A DNA stretch of 64,000 nt from Peribolospora baueri (lineage: Eukaryota > Basidiomycota > Peribolosporomycetes > Peribolosporales > Peribolosporaceae): contig JAMDHS010000093.1 of assembly GCA_029717555.1 (NCBI GenBank), positions 16,607-80,606 on the forward strand, read 5' to 3'. A program made the position numbers and the translations under genes. Below, piece by piece: positions 35,346 through 48,400 of this stretch. Below the pieces are notes generated by a model, which was given only the letters and a program-made list of their open reading frames with translations, was not told the origin of the DNA and made no database searches. Position 1 is the stretch's first letter, and each line of letters begins with the position of its first letter.

Positions 35346-35713
35346 GTTCGCTGGCGGGTAGGGGGAGGCTGGGAGGGGCCGGAGCGATGGCGATGGCGAT
35401 GGCTGTGGCGATGGCGATGGCTGGGACGAAGCATTTGTACTTATACTTGGCGATTCGCGACACAGATCCGGTTCTACCCGCGGTCCGTCCATTCCATTCC
35501 ATCGTATCGTCTCGTTTGTCCATTCATTACCTCGTCGATATCCGGAAGAAAAGGGGCCGTTCGAGACGGGACGCGGTGGAAAGGCAGCGCGCCATCATTG
35601 CCATCGTTGCCCGCTTGTCTCCGAGTCGGGTCACCTCTTCGCGTCTCCCACATCGGTCGACATCGATTCAAAGACACCGCGACTCTCTCGGCCCTGCGCT
35701 CGTCCCACCGTTT
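35346..35713. other. Intergenic, COG1 to the PHD gene
   Basis: About 370 bp with a GATGGC hexamer repeat at 35385-35421 soon after the COG1 stop. The remainder is the promoter of the PHD gene. No other element is seen. Confidence 0.6.
35385..35421 (+). repeat. GATGGC hexamer microsatellite
   Basis: About six near-perfect copies of the cgatgg/gatggc hexamer (one reads gctgtg) just downstream of the COG1 stop codon. Confidence 0.85.
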
Positions 35714-38700
35714 ATGGCGTCAGCAACCAGCTCCAACTCACGCGAGAGCCTCGCCGTCACCATCCCCAACCCTTTCGCCCCCTCGCCACTTTCTTCTCTG
35801 CCCCCCGATCGGCCAGATTCCGGGACGACGAGCGCGTCTGCACCGCCAGCGCGCGGCGAGGACACCCCAGGGCAGCGAGCACAAGACGAGACCATGGGCA
35901 TGGACATGGCTGATATTCCCTCCCTTCCCTCCTCTTCCGCCTCGAGCATGCCGGCCTGGGCTCGCCCCGTCAAGCCTCTAGAGGGTCTTGCCACTGAGAT
36001 ATTGCCCGCACCGCCCAGGCGACCATACGAAAGTCGACGCGCCAGCGCGGTCGCCAATGGGGGCGTCTATCCTGCGAATGGAGCGTTTCCGCATCTGGAG
36101 TCCTCGAGGCCAAAGCGTCCGAAGAGCATAAAGCTCAGGTGAACCGGAATCGCTCTCTTCTCTCCGACCTTTGTTCCAAGCTCATCCCTTTCCCTCTTCG
36201 CTTCCAACGCTTTTTTGAAGCCCGGGCAAAAACAAGGCGACGCGAGGGATTCGGCACACCGTCCTCCTCGAGCGGCGCGAGGACACACCGAGTTCGCTGC
36301 CGCCTGAACGACGTCGGTCACCGACCTCTCTGGACGCCTCCGTGCTGGAATCCGCTTCCCCTTCTTTGCTCACCGTCGAGATGTCGCGCTCCTCAACACC
36401 GATGACGACCCCTGCCACTCAGCCACACTTGCCGACGAGTCCCTCTCTGTCCATCTCAGATGCTGGATCGGATACGGCCGGTCTCGTTTCTGTCTCAGAT
36501 CCAGCAGTCGAAGATGTGCCACTGGACGCCGATTCTTCCACGCATAGCCGAAGGCGTTCACTCCGAGCAGAGCGTCCCAAGCAGGCACTCCCCTCCTCTC
36601 GTGCCCCGTCGTCGACGGACAGAGAGAGCGCACCGCCACAGGAGAAAGCTGCGTGGAACAAGCCGGAGATTGTGAGTTTCCTCTCGTGTCGCTCCTTCGC
36701 TTGTCTATGCTATGCCTCCAGGCAAGCGCGTCAAATTGTCGCAGACGTGTTGGCGCGGTGGCGAATTTTGCCGCTGGCCATCCTCATTGTGTGCGTTCAC
36801 TGCTCACGTCACGTACGAATGCTCTGCCCTTCCCCACCCAGCCCAACAACGACTATTGCGAGACGTGCAAGGGCGTCGGTCGGTTCCTCTGCTGTGATGG
36901 CTGTCCTAGGTCGTTTCATTTCGCCTGTCTCGAGCCGCCTCTCGACATTGACGAACTGCCGGATGACGCATGGTACTGCAACGTCTGCAAGGCTAACATG
37001 GTGAGCCTCGGGTCCCTTGGCTGTTTTTTCTTGTGTGTTGCACGCCAGACATTATCTCTGTTTGCCATGCGAATATCTTTTGACGACATCCTTTTTTCCC
37101 GTTCGTATCGTAATGATCCCACTTGCGTTCCCGAAGGCACCGACACGGAAACCGCCGAAATCTGCATTCGACCAGCTGTCTCACGTTATCGCCCGACAGA
37201 ACCCGCGAATCTTTTCCCTTCCCCAAGACGTCCGAAATTATTTCAAAGGAGGTCGGTACATTGGCTTTTAGCATCGAGTCTGTGACGCAAAGCTGATCAA
37301 TATCTTACCTGGTCCCCAGTTTCCACCGCTTCCGACGGGTCCTATATGGACGTTACTTTCATGAGGCCATTGCGTATGGAGTGAGTCGCACTAGTGACGC
37401 GGACCATGTTGTCTCCACTTACCCTTTCAAGTTTTGGCTGAATCGCTTTTTGCAGCAAACACGGATTTGCGGAGGAGCGGGATCCGTACAGGCTCAAAGA
37501 CAAGAACGGCAAGCCGGTCCTCTGTTATCAATGTGGGGGATCAGCCTTGCCGCCCACTATTTCACCTGTCGAGCCACCACGGGCCGAAATCGAGGACTCT
37601 CCCTCAAGCGTTCGGAGCTTACGCCATTCCACTCGTCAAGCCCGCGATGTGTCATCGGCGTCCGCTTCAACGAGCGGCACACCGTCGACGCCTGCTTTGA
37701 AGCGCGAGCAAGGCTGGCGGACCATCCTGTCGTGCGACTTCTGCAATCTGCATTGGCATCTAGATTGCTTTGATCCGCCGCTTCCGAGCATGCCGAGTGT
37801 CACTCGCAAGTGGATGTGTCCGAATCACGCTGAGCACACGCTGGTGAGTTCATTCGCCTCCGTTTGCTACCGGCGCGCCCCTCCCCCCTTCCCCACTGAC
37901 GTCACACCTACCGAACCTTGCCCTCAACCCCGGAAGCCGCGCAAACGTGTTCCGAAGAATCCATCGGCCATCATCACGATTGACATTCCTGGGCCGCCTC
38001 ATGCGCAGACACAGCTGAAGTCTTCACCTTCAAGTCCTACCCTGCCATCATCCGGTAGCGCCACCTCTTCGCACCGTGCTCTTGTGAACAATGGGGACGT
38101 CAATGTGGTTCCAGATCCTGAGGACACGTTCTTTGACAAGGTGGACGGCCGTGGTCGTTCTGGCGATCGTGGTTGGGATGATATTGTCATCGGAAACGTG
38201 CGCTACAGGGTCCCAGAGAAGACGATCAGGCTGGAATTCTGGAACAAGGCTTTCAAGAGCAGGAGGGCGTTAGAAAAGCAAAAAGCCGATGTCGAGAATG
38301 ATGTGTGGTTGACGCAGTGAGTTTCGTTTACAATTGTGCCTTGTCAGCAGTCGTAGGGTTCGCCTCATCCGTGTCTTTGCTAAAGCATGAATGTTACTTC
38401 CTACTTTGTTTAGGAATTCACCTGAACGTTTAGGAACTCTGGACGAGCTGGCTTCGCTCGCGACGGAGCGGTTGGCAGAGCTCTCTAACGATCGATCTCT
38501 TCACACGCCTTCATCGTCTCGAGCAAAGGTAAGTTGAGCACCAACAACCCTGTGGTTGAACTTTGCCCGCTGTCTGGCTGACCAGGTCCTGTTGTGTTCT
38601 TCTTCCTCTTCATCCTCAGCGTGCCCTGTCAGAGGATGACCTTCCGAACGCGAAAGCAAAGAGGCGTTCGAGGCGAAGCGCATCTGCAACGGCGAGCGTC

Positions 38701-39258
38701 GAAGAGAACGAACGATCTCACGCAGCCAGAGGCTCGCCTCGACTGACATCTCTGTCGGCGGCCCACAAGGCAGCAATTCATCACGCCATCGGCTCCGGCG
38801 ACCAGTCGGCCACCGCCGTCCCTAACAAGTCTCCGCTTCTGGTTCGCTTGCCCGCATCTTCCTCCGCTGCGGCGCAACAGAAGCGGTCTTCTTCTCCTAT
38901 CCACTCCATTCGGAGCTCTCCCTTGACGGGACGCAAGGGCAAGCGCAGCAGTCTCGGCGCCGCAGGCACGTTGAACGCGGCTATGGAACGATTAAGCCAA
39001 GCTACAGCGGACGACAAGGACGAGCGAGACAGTTCTCCCGACGGGTCGTCTGCTTCAGCTCCAGCCTCAACGAGACTCGGTCCGGTTGACGGGCCTTCGA
39101 ACGGTCTGCTACCTCCGAACGGAATCGAGACGTCGAACGAAAGAAACGCGAGCCCGCCGAGGAGGCTGACGCCAAAGGAGCTGGAGCAGCTGCTTGCGGT
39201 CAAGCAGCTGATGAAGAGAAAAGGCCAAGAGGAGGCGCTGGCATTCCTTCTGTCTTAG
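35714..39258 (+). CDS. Rco1-like double-PHD protein (Rpd3S-type histone deacetylase subunit)
   Basis: The likely counterpart of Rco1/PHF12, the PHD subunit of the small Rpd3/Sin3 deacetylase complex that resets chromatin behind elongating Pol II. The N-terminal ~290 residues are Ser/Pro-rich and disordered. PHD1 is NDYCETCKGVGRFLCCDGC, PRSFHFACLEPPLD and DAWYCNVCKAN. A linker with LSHVIARQNPRIFSLPQDV follows. The second zinc module pairs VLCYQCGGSALPP with ILSCDFCNLHWHLDCFDPPL and KWMCPNHAEHTL, with a Ser-rich insertion between its halves. Next comes RYRVPEKTIRLEFWNKAF, the conserved post-PHD motif, then a basic tail ending QEEALAFLLS. About nine exons. ATG 35714 is the first in frame before the conserved part. 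Family call is good; exact orthology needs a tree. Confidence 0.83.
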
Positions 39259-39621
39259 TTAATGCACGCAGCACTGTTTGTATTCTATGGGCTCTGGTCC
39301 CTCGGCGAGGCGGCAAAAGAGGCTGAATCCGGTGTGTTGTTGCCTACGCTATCTTCTCCGCGATCATTGCACACTCACCGCTCCGGATCGGATTTGATTG
39401 CGCGAGTTAGGTTCACTTGGCAAAGGAGCGCGTTCGACAGTGAAAATAGTGTTAACCGATCAAGTGGGGCATGTGCGCCTCTCGATGGCCCTTCAATGCA
39501 GGAATACCGCCACATCATTCTTGAATTCGCTGTTTGTGGAAGACGCCTGTTTACCGGGATGAGATGAGGAAACAAGACGAACATGAGGCAAGGGGCGCAA
39601 CGCGCGAGGCCAAACGGCTGA
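39259..39621. other. Convergent 3' region, PHD gene and GFA gene
   Basis: About 360 bp between converging stop codons. It should hold both 3' UTRs. No supported element. Confidence 0.55.
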
Positions 39622-40300
39622 TTACGATCTATCTCCGCCCATCCTTCTTGTAATCCTGATCTCCGAAATGCTTGACCTCGGGGTGGCCTCGCTTGGCTCA
39701 CCTGAAACCTCAGGCATCCAAGACTCCCTGGCGCTGCAGAAGAACTCGCCCTTGGGACGCAAGTCATGCTTCGCAGACTCATCGTCCAGGCTGCCGTAGC
39801 AGACGTACCTGAACGGGTTTCCGTCGCCCTTCACGGGGCAAATCGAGGGGAAAGAAAAGGGGCATGTGAATGCTACACCAAAGAACAATTAGCGGAGAAG
39901 AAAATGAGCCGGGGAAGGGAAGGCGCACGGCGTATTCAAGCAAATTGCCGCCACACTCGGCGCAGAAATGGCGGTGAAGACGTAGTCCGGATTCGGTGTT
40001 GTCGCTGACCGACTCTTTCGGCGAGCCTCTGGTGATGTGGAAGGCTTCCTTGGGCACCTTGGTCGTCACTCCAAAGGCGGAGCCTGTCCATTTCTGAGAG
40101 GGAACGGAGGGCGCAGAGTGAACGAGGAGGCTCTACGACGAGAGCGGTCGAAGCGGCACACGGAGGTAATTGTCGATCTGAGCGCTGGTCACCTTGCAAT
40201 TGCGACAGTGGCACAAGGACGTGCGCGCGCCGTCGGTCGAAGCGAGTTTGATGTTATATTGGACCGCCTTGCAATAGCAGGAACCTTTGTACGTCAGCAT
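39622..40300 (-). CDS. GFA/CENP-V family zinc protein (glutathione-dependent formaldehyde-activating type)
   Basis: A small protein of the Mss4-like GFA/CENP-V fold, members of which bind zinc and in bacteria help glutathione trap formaldehyde. The start ATG at 40300 gives MLTYKGSCYCKAVQYNIKL, with the CYC ligand pair, then LCHCRNCK with the second cysteine cluster. After an intron come KWTGSAFGVTTKVPKEAFHI and HRHFCAECGGNLLEY, the third cluster, and after another intron ICPVKGDGNPFRYVCYGSLDD and a variable tail ending RRMGGDRS. Three exons, about 165 residues. The frame stays open upstream but has no ATG. The actual substrate in fungi is not known. Confidence 0.82.
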
Positions 40301-40666
40301 CGGCGTCGTGGTAGGTCGCGATGGCGCGAGGCAGTGATGGACGGCGGAAGGTATTGGGGACCTGGACTTGGTAGATGTGCCAGCCTCTTGTATGTGTCGA
40401 TGGCGACGAGGACAAGAGGAGGGACGAGACTGGTGCCCCCTTGTCAACCCACCTTGCTTACATCAGAAGGCACGGCCAATGATCGGGAGCAAGCTGTCGT
40501 CGATCGCCGGCCTTGCTGCGGCAGCGCCGAGTGCAAGTCGCCGGTGCGGGGTCGGCGTGTCGGCCGACGCGGAGGCCGACGCCGTTTCTTGGTTCTTGGC
40601 TATTGACTCTGTCTTGAGTCGTCCCATTTCTTTTCTCCACCTCCTTCATCTTGAGCGGTCCACGAA
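40301..40666. other. Divergent promoter, GFA protein and HTD2
   Basis: A 366-bp bidirectional promoter. A CCGACGCGGAGGCCGACGCC-type GC-rich repeat occurs around 40560-40585. No ORF is supported. Confidence 0.6.
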
Positions 40667-41973
40667 ATGGCTCTTCTCGCACGATCGCTCCTCCCGACCG
40701 CGACGCCTGCCCTCCGGCGCGCCCTCCGGCCCCCGCCCTCTGCTGCCACGACGGCCTTCTACCCTGCGCTCCCCACTCACCTCCGGCCTTACTCCACCCC
40801 CTCGCTCACCGCGGCCGAGGAGCACGCGCTGTCACAATGGATCGACCGGATCCGCTCGACGGCGGAGACACTGAGTGATGTCCTCTCCCTCAATCGCGCT
40901 AAGCAGCTTGCAATCACCAACCCGGCTGCGCCCCCCGAGCAGTACTCCGCCATTGCAAGAGAGGGCGCGAGCTTGCCCCCTGGTTACCATATCTCTCTCT
41001 TCCAACCCTTGTTCCCTGAGCACGAGCTCGGAAAGGATGGCACAGACAAGGCCTATGGGCCTCCTGAGCCGCTCGTACAGCGCATGTGGGCCGGTGGAAG
41101 CTTGGAGTTTGTTGACGGAGAAGGCTTCAAGGTCGGGCATAGGGTGAGCCAAACGACAGAGGTGGAGAGCGTCGAGCGGAAGAGAGGAAACAAGACGGGG
41201 GAGATGGTCCTCGTTTGGAGGAAGATCACCTTTAGGGATGAGGACACCGGTGAGGTAGTGGCCAGAGTGAGGAGGTGTCATCTTTACAGGAGGAAGGAGA
41301 AGAGAGAGAGACCCAAGGTGGACAAGGAGACGCACAAGCTGGGTGAGCACCTGATTCTCACCACTGCGGTTGGTCGTCCATGGCTAAGATCTGGGTCTCA
41401 TCTTTTCGTCCCCTGGCACTTGACCTTCAGTGGCTCAACCCACGGCCAAGCCATCTCCCGACTTTACCCTCACCGTCCGACCTTCGAAAGTGACGCTCTT
41501 CCGATTCTCTGCCCTCACGTTCAATGGCCACCGCATTCATTATGATACCGAGTACACCCGTTCGGAAGAAGGCTATGATGGTGTGTAGCTGGTGGTGATA
41601 TTCATGGAGGGCGACAGGTTCATAACCACCATCTTCTTTTTTTTTTTTTTTTGTACGGCTTCTTCTTCCAGACTGCCTCGTCCATGGCCCCTTGACAGCG
41701 GTGATGCTGCTCTCACTCGTCCACTACCAAGGCCTCCCCCTCCTTCGCTCCACTCCGTCGTCAATAGGTACCACGCCGTACATGTCCAGCTTCAGCTACA
41801 GGGCCACGTCGCCCCTTGTCGTTGGCAGAGACATCCGACTGTGCGGCAAGTGGGGGTCTGATATCGATTCTGATGGGAGCAAGGAAGGAACGAGGAGAAA
41901 GAAGGCACAAGTTTGGGCCGAGGGTCAGAATGGAGCGATAGGGATGCAGGGTGAGGCAGTGGTCGTGTACTGA
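40667..41973 (+). CDS. HTD2: Mitochondrial 3-hydroxyacyl-thioester dehydratase Htd2
   Basis: The dehydratase of mitochondrial type II fatty acid synthesis, which removes water from 3-hydroxyacyl-ACP on the way to octanoate for lipoic acid. The first ~45 residues (MALLARSLLPTATPALRRAL onward) form an Arg/Ala/Pro-rich presequence. The hot-dog-fold body shows LPPGYHISLFQPLFPEHELG, QRMWAGGSLEF, GEMVLVWRKITFRD, and after splicing LFRFSALTFNGHRIHYD, the active-site region of the family. The last exon opens with LVHGPLTAVMLLSL and contains FSYRATSPLVVGRDI. It ends QGEAVVVY. Four exons; the last intron has a T-rich tract at 41636-41652. Identification is strong. Confidence 0.9.
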
Positions 41974-42301
41974 GTCGGAAGGTCCTAAGAGACGGCTTGC
42001 TGCGTCTTCATTTGAGTGATGCTGCAAGGGTGTTATCGCCTCGGTGGAGATCAAGCCCCCATACCGTCATCCATCCCGCTTGGTTGGCTTGACAGTGCCG
42101 AAATTAAACTGTTTGCCGAACCCCTTGCGGATAGCAAAGTGAAGTAGGCGTGATAAAATTACAAGCAAGGTATAGCAGACAGCGCGAAGGCGAAGAAGGC
42201 TCGGAAACAGACGGATAAAGCAAATGCATTCCCAGCCGAAGTTGCCCCTCCGATGGTGACGACGCCAGCAAAAACAACAGCGAATCCATGGCTCCGATCG
42301 A
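41974..42301. other. Convergent 3' region, HTD2 and AP-2 mu
   Basis: About 330 bp of 3' UTR sequence for the two converging genes. No supported ORF or RNA. Confidence 0.55.
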
Positions 42302-44912
42302 TCAGAATCTTTAGAAAGCGGGGCGTACAAGAAACAATTGCCGAATCGGGTCAGCGTCTTTCCCGTGAGGAAACGAATAAATCAAGAAAAAATGAAAGAG
42401 ACAACTGAACTCACCTGATGAGGTACGATCCGTTGCTCTTGGTAAGGTATCGTACCCTGCGTAATCACAGGTTTCCGCCGCCGATGACAGCCGGAATGAG
42501 TCCATCGGTCAAACCTTTCAAGGCGACGCCTACCGAGCCTTTGGATAATTCCTTCTTGGCCAAATCAAACACGGTCTTACTCACCACTTCACGCTGTTAT
42601 ACCCCTCCCGCTCGAATACTTTCAAGAATCTGACGCTCAGACCACTAGCAGCGACCATGAGCACCTGGAACTGAACATCAATCGGTGGTCGGGACCAGGC
42701 TTTTCGTGTTGTCGTTGAGGAGAGTTCGGCATCTGCCTGGAGTGTGCACTCGGATGCGCCTTGAACGCGTGGGATCCTGGTAATAAGACAAGTAGAAGTA
42801 TTGGGAGAATTGAAGATGACGGCAAACAGTCGAGTAAGCAAGCGACGACCCTGGCGAGCACCCAGACGCCAAACAAATCTACACTCGACAGACTGCCGAC
42901 GACTCACTTCCAAATGATCACGTTTTCGCTGGGCTGATACTTAGCCTTCCCCACAGGAGCCTTGCAGACGACGTTGGACGTGTTCAAAGGAGTAGGGACC
43001 CGCAACACGACGTTGGTCGCACTGAGCTTGGAGTCGAAGTTGGCTTTGACGTGAACAGTGTATTCCACTTTCGACTTTCCAATTTCGTCTATAATTGGGT
43101 GCACCTTGAAGGGGAGGTTAACGTTCGAGGTCGTGCGGTATCTACAGCGAGCGAGCGGCGAGAACGAGCAGAAGTCAGCAACGGGGATTCCTACGAATGG
43201 CCAAGTAGGAGCGAAAAGGACGTAAAAGGCGGCAACTTACCGCATGAGCTCAAATTCGCCGTCTGGGGGGATGAAACTGATGGTGCGGTCCTTGTGGAAG
43301 TTGCCGAGCTTGACGCACTGATGGAACTGACAGTCGTCTAGCTCAACCGCTTGGTCTTTTCGTGAAGAGTTGCTATACGGGATAAACCGATAGCCAACAG
43401 GACGATCAAAATATCAGTCAACTGGAGGACGTCTCGGACGGCTAAGGGAAGGCTATGGGGTGTGTCGGCAGGTACGCACGCCTTGTCCAGCATGAGCTTG
43501 TCGTTCAAGCCAAACTTGCATTCGGGTACACCCGAAAGATACGCTCTCATAAGGATTTGCCCATCTACGTCTGCTCGTAGGACGGTACCTGCGTGACAGC
43601 ACGAGTAAGGTAAACTTTTCGTCAGAGGGAAGCGAGGCGTCGCAATCAGGATACACATGCGAGCTGATCAGGCGCTCACCTTTGGCACTCATGAGAAGAT
43701 TGACAGTCTCAATAACATCCACAAATGCTTCGTTCTTCCGATATCTCACGTCAGCCCGGCGCCAGCTCGTCGCTCCAGTGGCTTGTATCGTTATCTTCGC
43801 TGAGTCTTCCCTCTGTTGTGGAGACAGAGATGCCCAGTTGGGCAATCGGGGCAGAATTCCAAATCGGTTGAGCTCACGGGCAAACGCAGAAAACGGCAGA
43901 GCAGATGCATAGAATAGACCACAGAAGACATAATAAACGCACCACGGCCTGTTCGCTCCGCACGCTCTCAGTGGTGATGTACATCTTCAACGTGTCGGTC
44001 TCCGAGTTTTGAGGGTAGCCAAAATCGATGACCTCTGTGTCAAGGGATAAGTTATAAATTGGTCAACAAAATGGACGAAATGCAAATTAGAAGAGCTTCC
44101 TTAGTGCGTATGTAAGTCTACCTGCCGACGCACGAACTCACCGTCGAGCAGCTCGTAGATCAACACAAAGTTGTTCTTCACGCTCTCTTCGTCTAATTTT
44201 CCAAAATAGGAGCGTCCTATCTGAATCATGCGGTAAAGGAATTCAAAGACTAAGGCTGCGTTCGCGTTGCACCTGCGGTGTTCGGAGACAGATAGGTAAG
44301 ACGCGGGGAACCGATCGAAAAGGGGACCAGTATTTGAGCGGGTGAAGTTTAGGAAGATCGGAGGACAAAAACGAGTGAAAATACGTACTTTGTGACAGCA
44401 ACTATATATAGGTTCTCGTGTCTGGCATGGAAGAAGCTGGTGGAGCCGAGAGTGATGATGGGCGAGCGCACGTCTGGGTTGGAGACGACTTGGATGCGGA
44501 AGATGTCCGCTATTGACCGCCTTTGAAAGCAAGTGAGAAATGGAGTTCAGAGAAGTGAGATAGGAGAATAAAAGGGAATAACAAGGATGAGAACGAGAGC
44601 AATGAGACGACTTACTTCAAGTCAGACCGGAAGAGGCGCGAGATGAGCACCTAAACAAATCAAGTGCAGCATCTCCAGCGTAAGACAACTCGCCGTATAA
44701 CCTAGCCATGCTGGATTAGGAAGATACCCAGAAGACTTTCTAAAAGAGCCATGCTAGTGCGCAACGCTCACCTCTCCCTTCTGGTTGAAAATAAAGAATG
44801 CCTGTGCACGCGAGGGGCGAATGTGAAAGGGTGAGCCGGCCAGCGAGCTTCAAACCACCAGCCTAACCGTACCGTTTGCCCATGACAATGGAGGTCAGCT
44901 CACCGAGATCAT
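42302..44912 (-). CDS. APM4: AP-2 clathrin adaptor complex mu subunit
   Basis: The medium chain of the AP-2 adaptor, which recognises YxxPhi sorting signals during endocytosis. ATG 44912 starts a tiny exon encoding MIS, then [144 protein letters not shown] and [19 protein letters not shown]. The MHD C-terminal domain ends [14 protein letters not shown]. At least 11 exons. [13 protein letters not shown] and SWRR favour AP-2 over AP-1. The last codon can be read as AGG TGA (stop at 42411). Splicing from the perfect GTGAGT at 42414 to 42308 would instead add a Phe and stop at 42302; I use that outer end. Confidence 0.9.
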
Positions 44913-45427
44913 GTTGAGCGCCCCTGCGTTACTGCGTCGGACGACGGAGTGCTGAGGCGGAGAACGGTGGGCGAGGTAGGTGAAGGATGGAGTTGGAGCA
45001 TTCTTCTGGAGCGGGTCGGAGATGGATGGGTTATACGTCTATAGCGTATACGCGTATGCGTAGTGTGTGTACTTACTATCGGAGCTTGCATATTCGATCG
45101 CTTGCACTCCGCTGCCATCGAACACCTCAATCCCTATCATCCATCTCACCGCTCGTCTCTGCACGCTCGCACCGTCTTCCGAGCTCGAAACCTTGCGTGT
45201 CTGCCAGACTTTCCTGTCGACGACCAGTTTGATTTGGTCCTGTTTTGGCGGGATTGTGTCGCGGACGACGACGAAACCGCTCGACTTGCGAGCACCTCCG
45301 CATCCTTGCCAAGGACGGAAGAGAGCTATTGTTCTCCTGTTGAATTTCGACGGTCAACCGTCGATTCGTCCAAGGACACCCTTTCTACGCCTTTGCCACA
45401 CTCGCCTCCATCCGTCTGCTGGTCAAT
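44913..45427. other. Divergent promoter, AP-2 mu and RAD3
   Basis: About 515 bp. It contains TACGCGTA within a longer imperfect palindrome (45045-45060) with an ACGCGT core at 45050-45055. A frame is open across the RAD3 side but without family motifs. Confidence 0.6.
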
Positions 45428-48400
45428 ATGAGGTTCTACATCGACGAGCTTCCCATAATCTTCCCGTACGAGAAGATTTACCCGGAGCAGTACGCCTACA
45501 TGACTGACCTCAAGCGCACCCTCGATGCAGGCGGACACTGTGTTCTTGAGATGCCTTCGGGGACTGGCAAGACGGTCAGCTTGCTCAGCCTCATTGTTAG
45601 CTATCAAAAGGTTCGTGCGCCTGGTGTCCATCCATCCTCAGCGATAAGGATCACAAGTGGTCTAACGTGCTACAGCTTGCCCCGTCCCCTTCCCAACCCG
45701 CCCTACCTTGTTCGATGTCATTTCTTATGTAGTTTCATCCCGATCGCCGAAAACTCATATACTGCTCCCGCACGGTACCCGAGATCGAAAAGGCACTGGC
45801 GGAGCTTAAGAGGCTCATGGACTACCGTGCGAGGTACAATGTCCCCGATCCGGACGATGTCGATAGGGCTGCTAAGGAAGGGAGACCCGTGGCCAAAGCG
45901 CAGAGCGAAGATTTCTTGGGCCTTGGGCTTACAAGTAGGAAAAACCTTTGTTTGCATCCCGATGTGAGTGGGGTGTCATGGATTCTGCACCAACTGCCCG
46001 TATTGGCGCGTGAAGGATGCCCCTCACCATAATTCCGCTTTCCTCCATTTCAGGTCTCCCGAGAGAAGAAGGGCAAGGTGGTCGACGCGCGGTGTCGTGA
46101 CCTTACCAACGCAGTAGTTTGTGAAAAGGGCCGCAAAGAGCCGGGGAGCGTCGAGCTGTGTGACTTCCACGAGGTAAGCTTGCATTCTTGCCTCGAATGA
46201 TAGCCTATTGCTGGACGCACCTTGTCTCAAGCCACTTCGACCCTCCACGCGCAGAATCTCGGCAAGCTCGAGCCGGGTCAGCTCGTCCCTCAAGGCGTAT
46301 GGACGCTTGAAGAACTCAAGGAGTACTCAAAAGACAAGGGAATCTGCCCCTACTTTGCTGTCCGTCGAATGGTGCGTGTTCCTTCTTCTCCTTGGTTCAA
46401 ATTTGCTCAAACTTACAACTGGACTTCCTTTCTTTGCATTATACATGTTACAGCTCCCATATGTTGATATCATCATCTATTCCTTCCACTATCTTCTCGA
46501 TCCAAAGGTGGCAGAGCAAGTCTCGCGAGAGATGAGCAAAGATGCGATTGTTGTCTTTGACGAAGCCCACAACATTGGTTAGTCTCCACACTTCCATCTT
46601 CAACACGTGTGTCTGCTTTCTCCCAGCTCACCTCTTCATTCCCTACGTCGCACCTCCAGACAACGTTTGCATTGAGTCTCTGTCCATTGACCTCACTCGA
46701 CCCATGCTCGACTCCGCCTATCGAAGCGTTAACCAGCTGGGCGATAAGGTGGACGAGATCAAGCGTACCGATGCTGCCAAATTGCAAGACGAGTATGCGA
46801 AATTGGTCGAGGGCTTGCAGGAAGCGAACGCCAGTAGAGATGAAGGGGAATTCATGAGCAACCCTGGTAAGTCAACAAAGGCAAGCCTAGATATGCGGGA
46901 TAATTTTCACAAAGCCTTCGTTGCTGTACTACGTCCGCAGTCTTACCGAGTGATTTACTGTCGGAGGCCGTGCCGGGAAACATCCGGAGAGCGGAGCATT
47001 TTATTGCATTCTTGAAGCGCTTCGTCGAGTACCTCAAGGTGATTTTGTGGGCAGTGCTTAAGTAGAATGCCTTTTTTGTTATCTAACTCGCTTTCTACGT
47101 GCTCACACGATTGCACCCCCGAATCAGACGCGAATGCGCGTCCTCCACGTTGTTGCAGAGACGCCAATATCCTTTCTCCAGCACCTCAAAGACATCACTT
47201 ACATCGAACGCAAACCGCTCCGCTTCTGCTCTGAGCGCCTGACAATGCTCATTCGAACGCTTGAGCTTACTCGCGTAGACGAGTATAGCTCGCTGCAGAA
47301 GGTCGCCGCATTCGCTACGCTCGTCGCCACGTATGAGAAGGGGTTTTTGCTTATTCTCGAGCCATTCGAGACGGATAATGCGACCGTCCCTAACCCCATC
47401 TTTCATTTCACGTAAGTCGGCTCGATTCGAAAGGCAGTTGTTGCACGGAGGCCGATGGCGATATCCAGACGTCGCTGACGTTATTTCCTCTGCCATCTTC
47501 CCACTATGACCGTTCTCCTTCGTACCCTTATGTCGATAGCTGTCTAGACGCGTCACTGGCAATTAAGCCGGTCTTCGAGCGTTTTAGCAGCGTCGTCATC
47601 ACGTCCGGTACCATCTCCCCGCTGGACATGTACCCCAAGATGCTCCAGTTCGAGACCGTCGTACAGGAGAGTTACGCTATGACTCTCACCAGGCAGTGCT
47701 TCTTACCTTTGGTAAGTGCTTGCGTTTCGGGATCGGCTTCCCTCTTTCATCTTTGATTCGATGCCGAATGAGTCCCTCCCCGGGGAGACTCTGACAGGCA
47801 CTATATACATGACATTCACCGAATTCTTCGCAGGTTATCACGCGCGGCGCCGACCAGACCGCCATTTCGTCTCGTTTTGAAGTACGAAACGACCCGGGTG
47901 TCGTGCGCAACTTCGGCCAGGTCCTCATCGAACACGCTAAATGCGTGCCCGACGGTATCGTTGCCTTCTTCCCGAGCTACTTGTACATGGAGAGCATTGT
48001 TGCAGCTTGGCACGACATGGTGAGTAACCCGTCGTCCATCTTTACTTCTTTCTGACTGCACCTCTGTTGGTTAACGAGCAGATCGGTCGATCTGGACCAG
48101 GATTTGAAGGGCTGACCAGGCCGACGACCTTCTCATCCAATCATACCACATGCAGGGCATCTTAAACGAGGTGTGGAAATATAAGCTCATTTTCATCGAG
48201 ACGCCGGATGCGCCCGAGACGAGTATAGCTTTGGAGAATTTCCGACGAGTGAGCATCGCCTCGTGCTGCAGCCTTTGCTTCCTCAGCTCAATTGATGGCA
48301 TGATCCCCATTGTCATTAACCATCAGGCTTGTGACAATGGCCGGGGCGCCGTCCTCCTCTCCGTCGCGCGAGGCAAAGTGTCGGAAGGGATTGACTTCGA

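Noticed and set aside
45067-45427. Plus-strand ORF upstream of RAD3
   Set aside because: Different or unspliced leader frame without motifs; the conserved Rad3 N-terminus starts at 45428.
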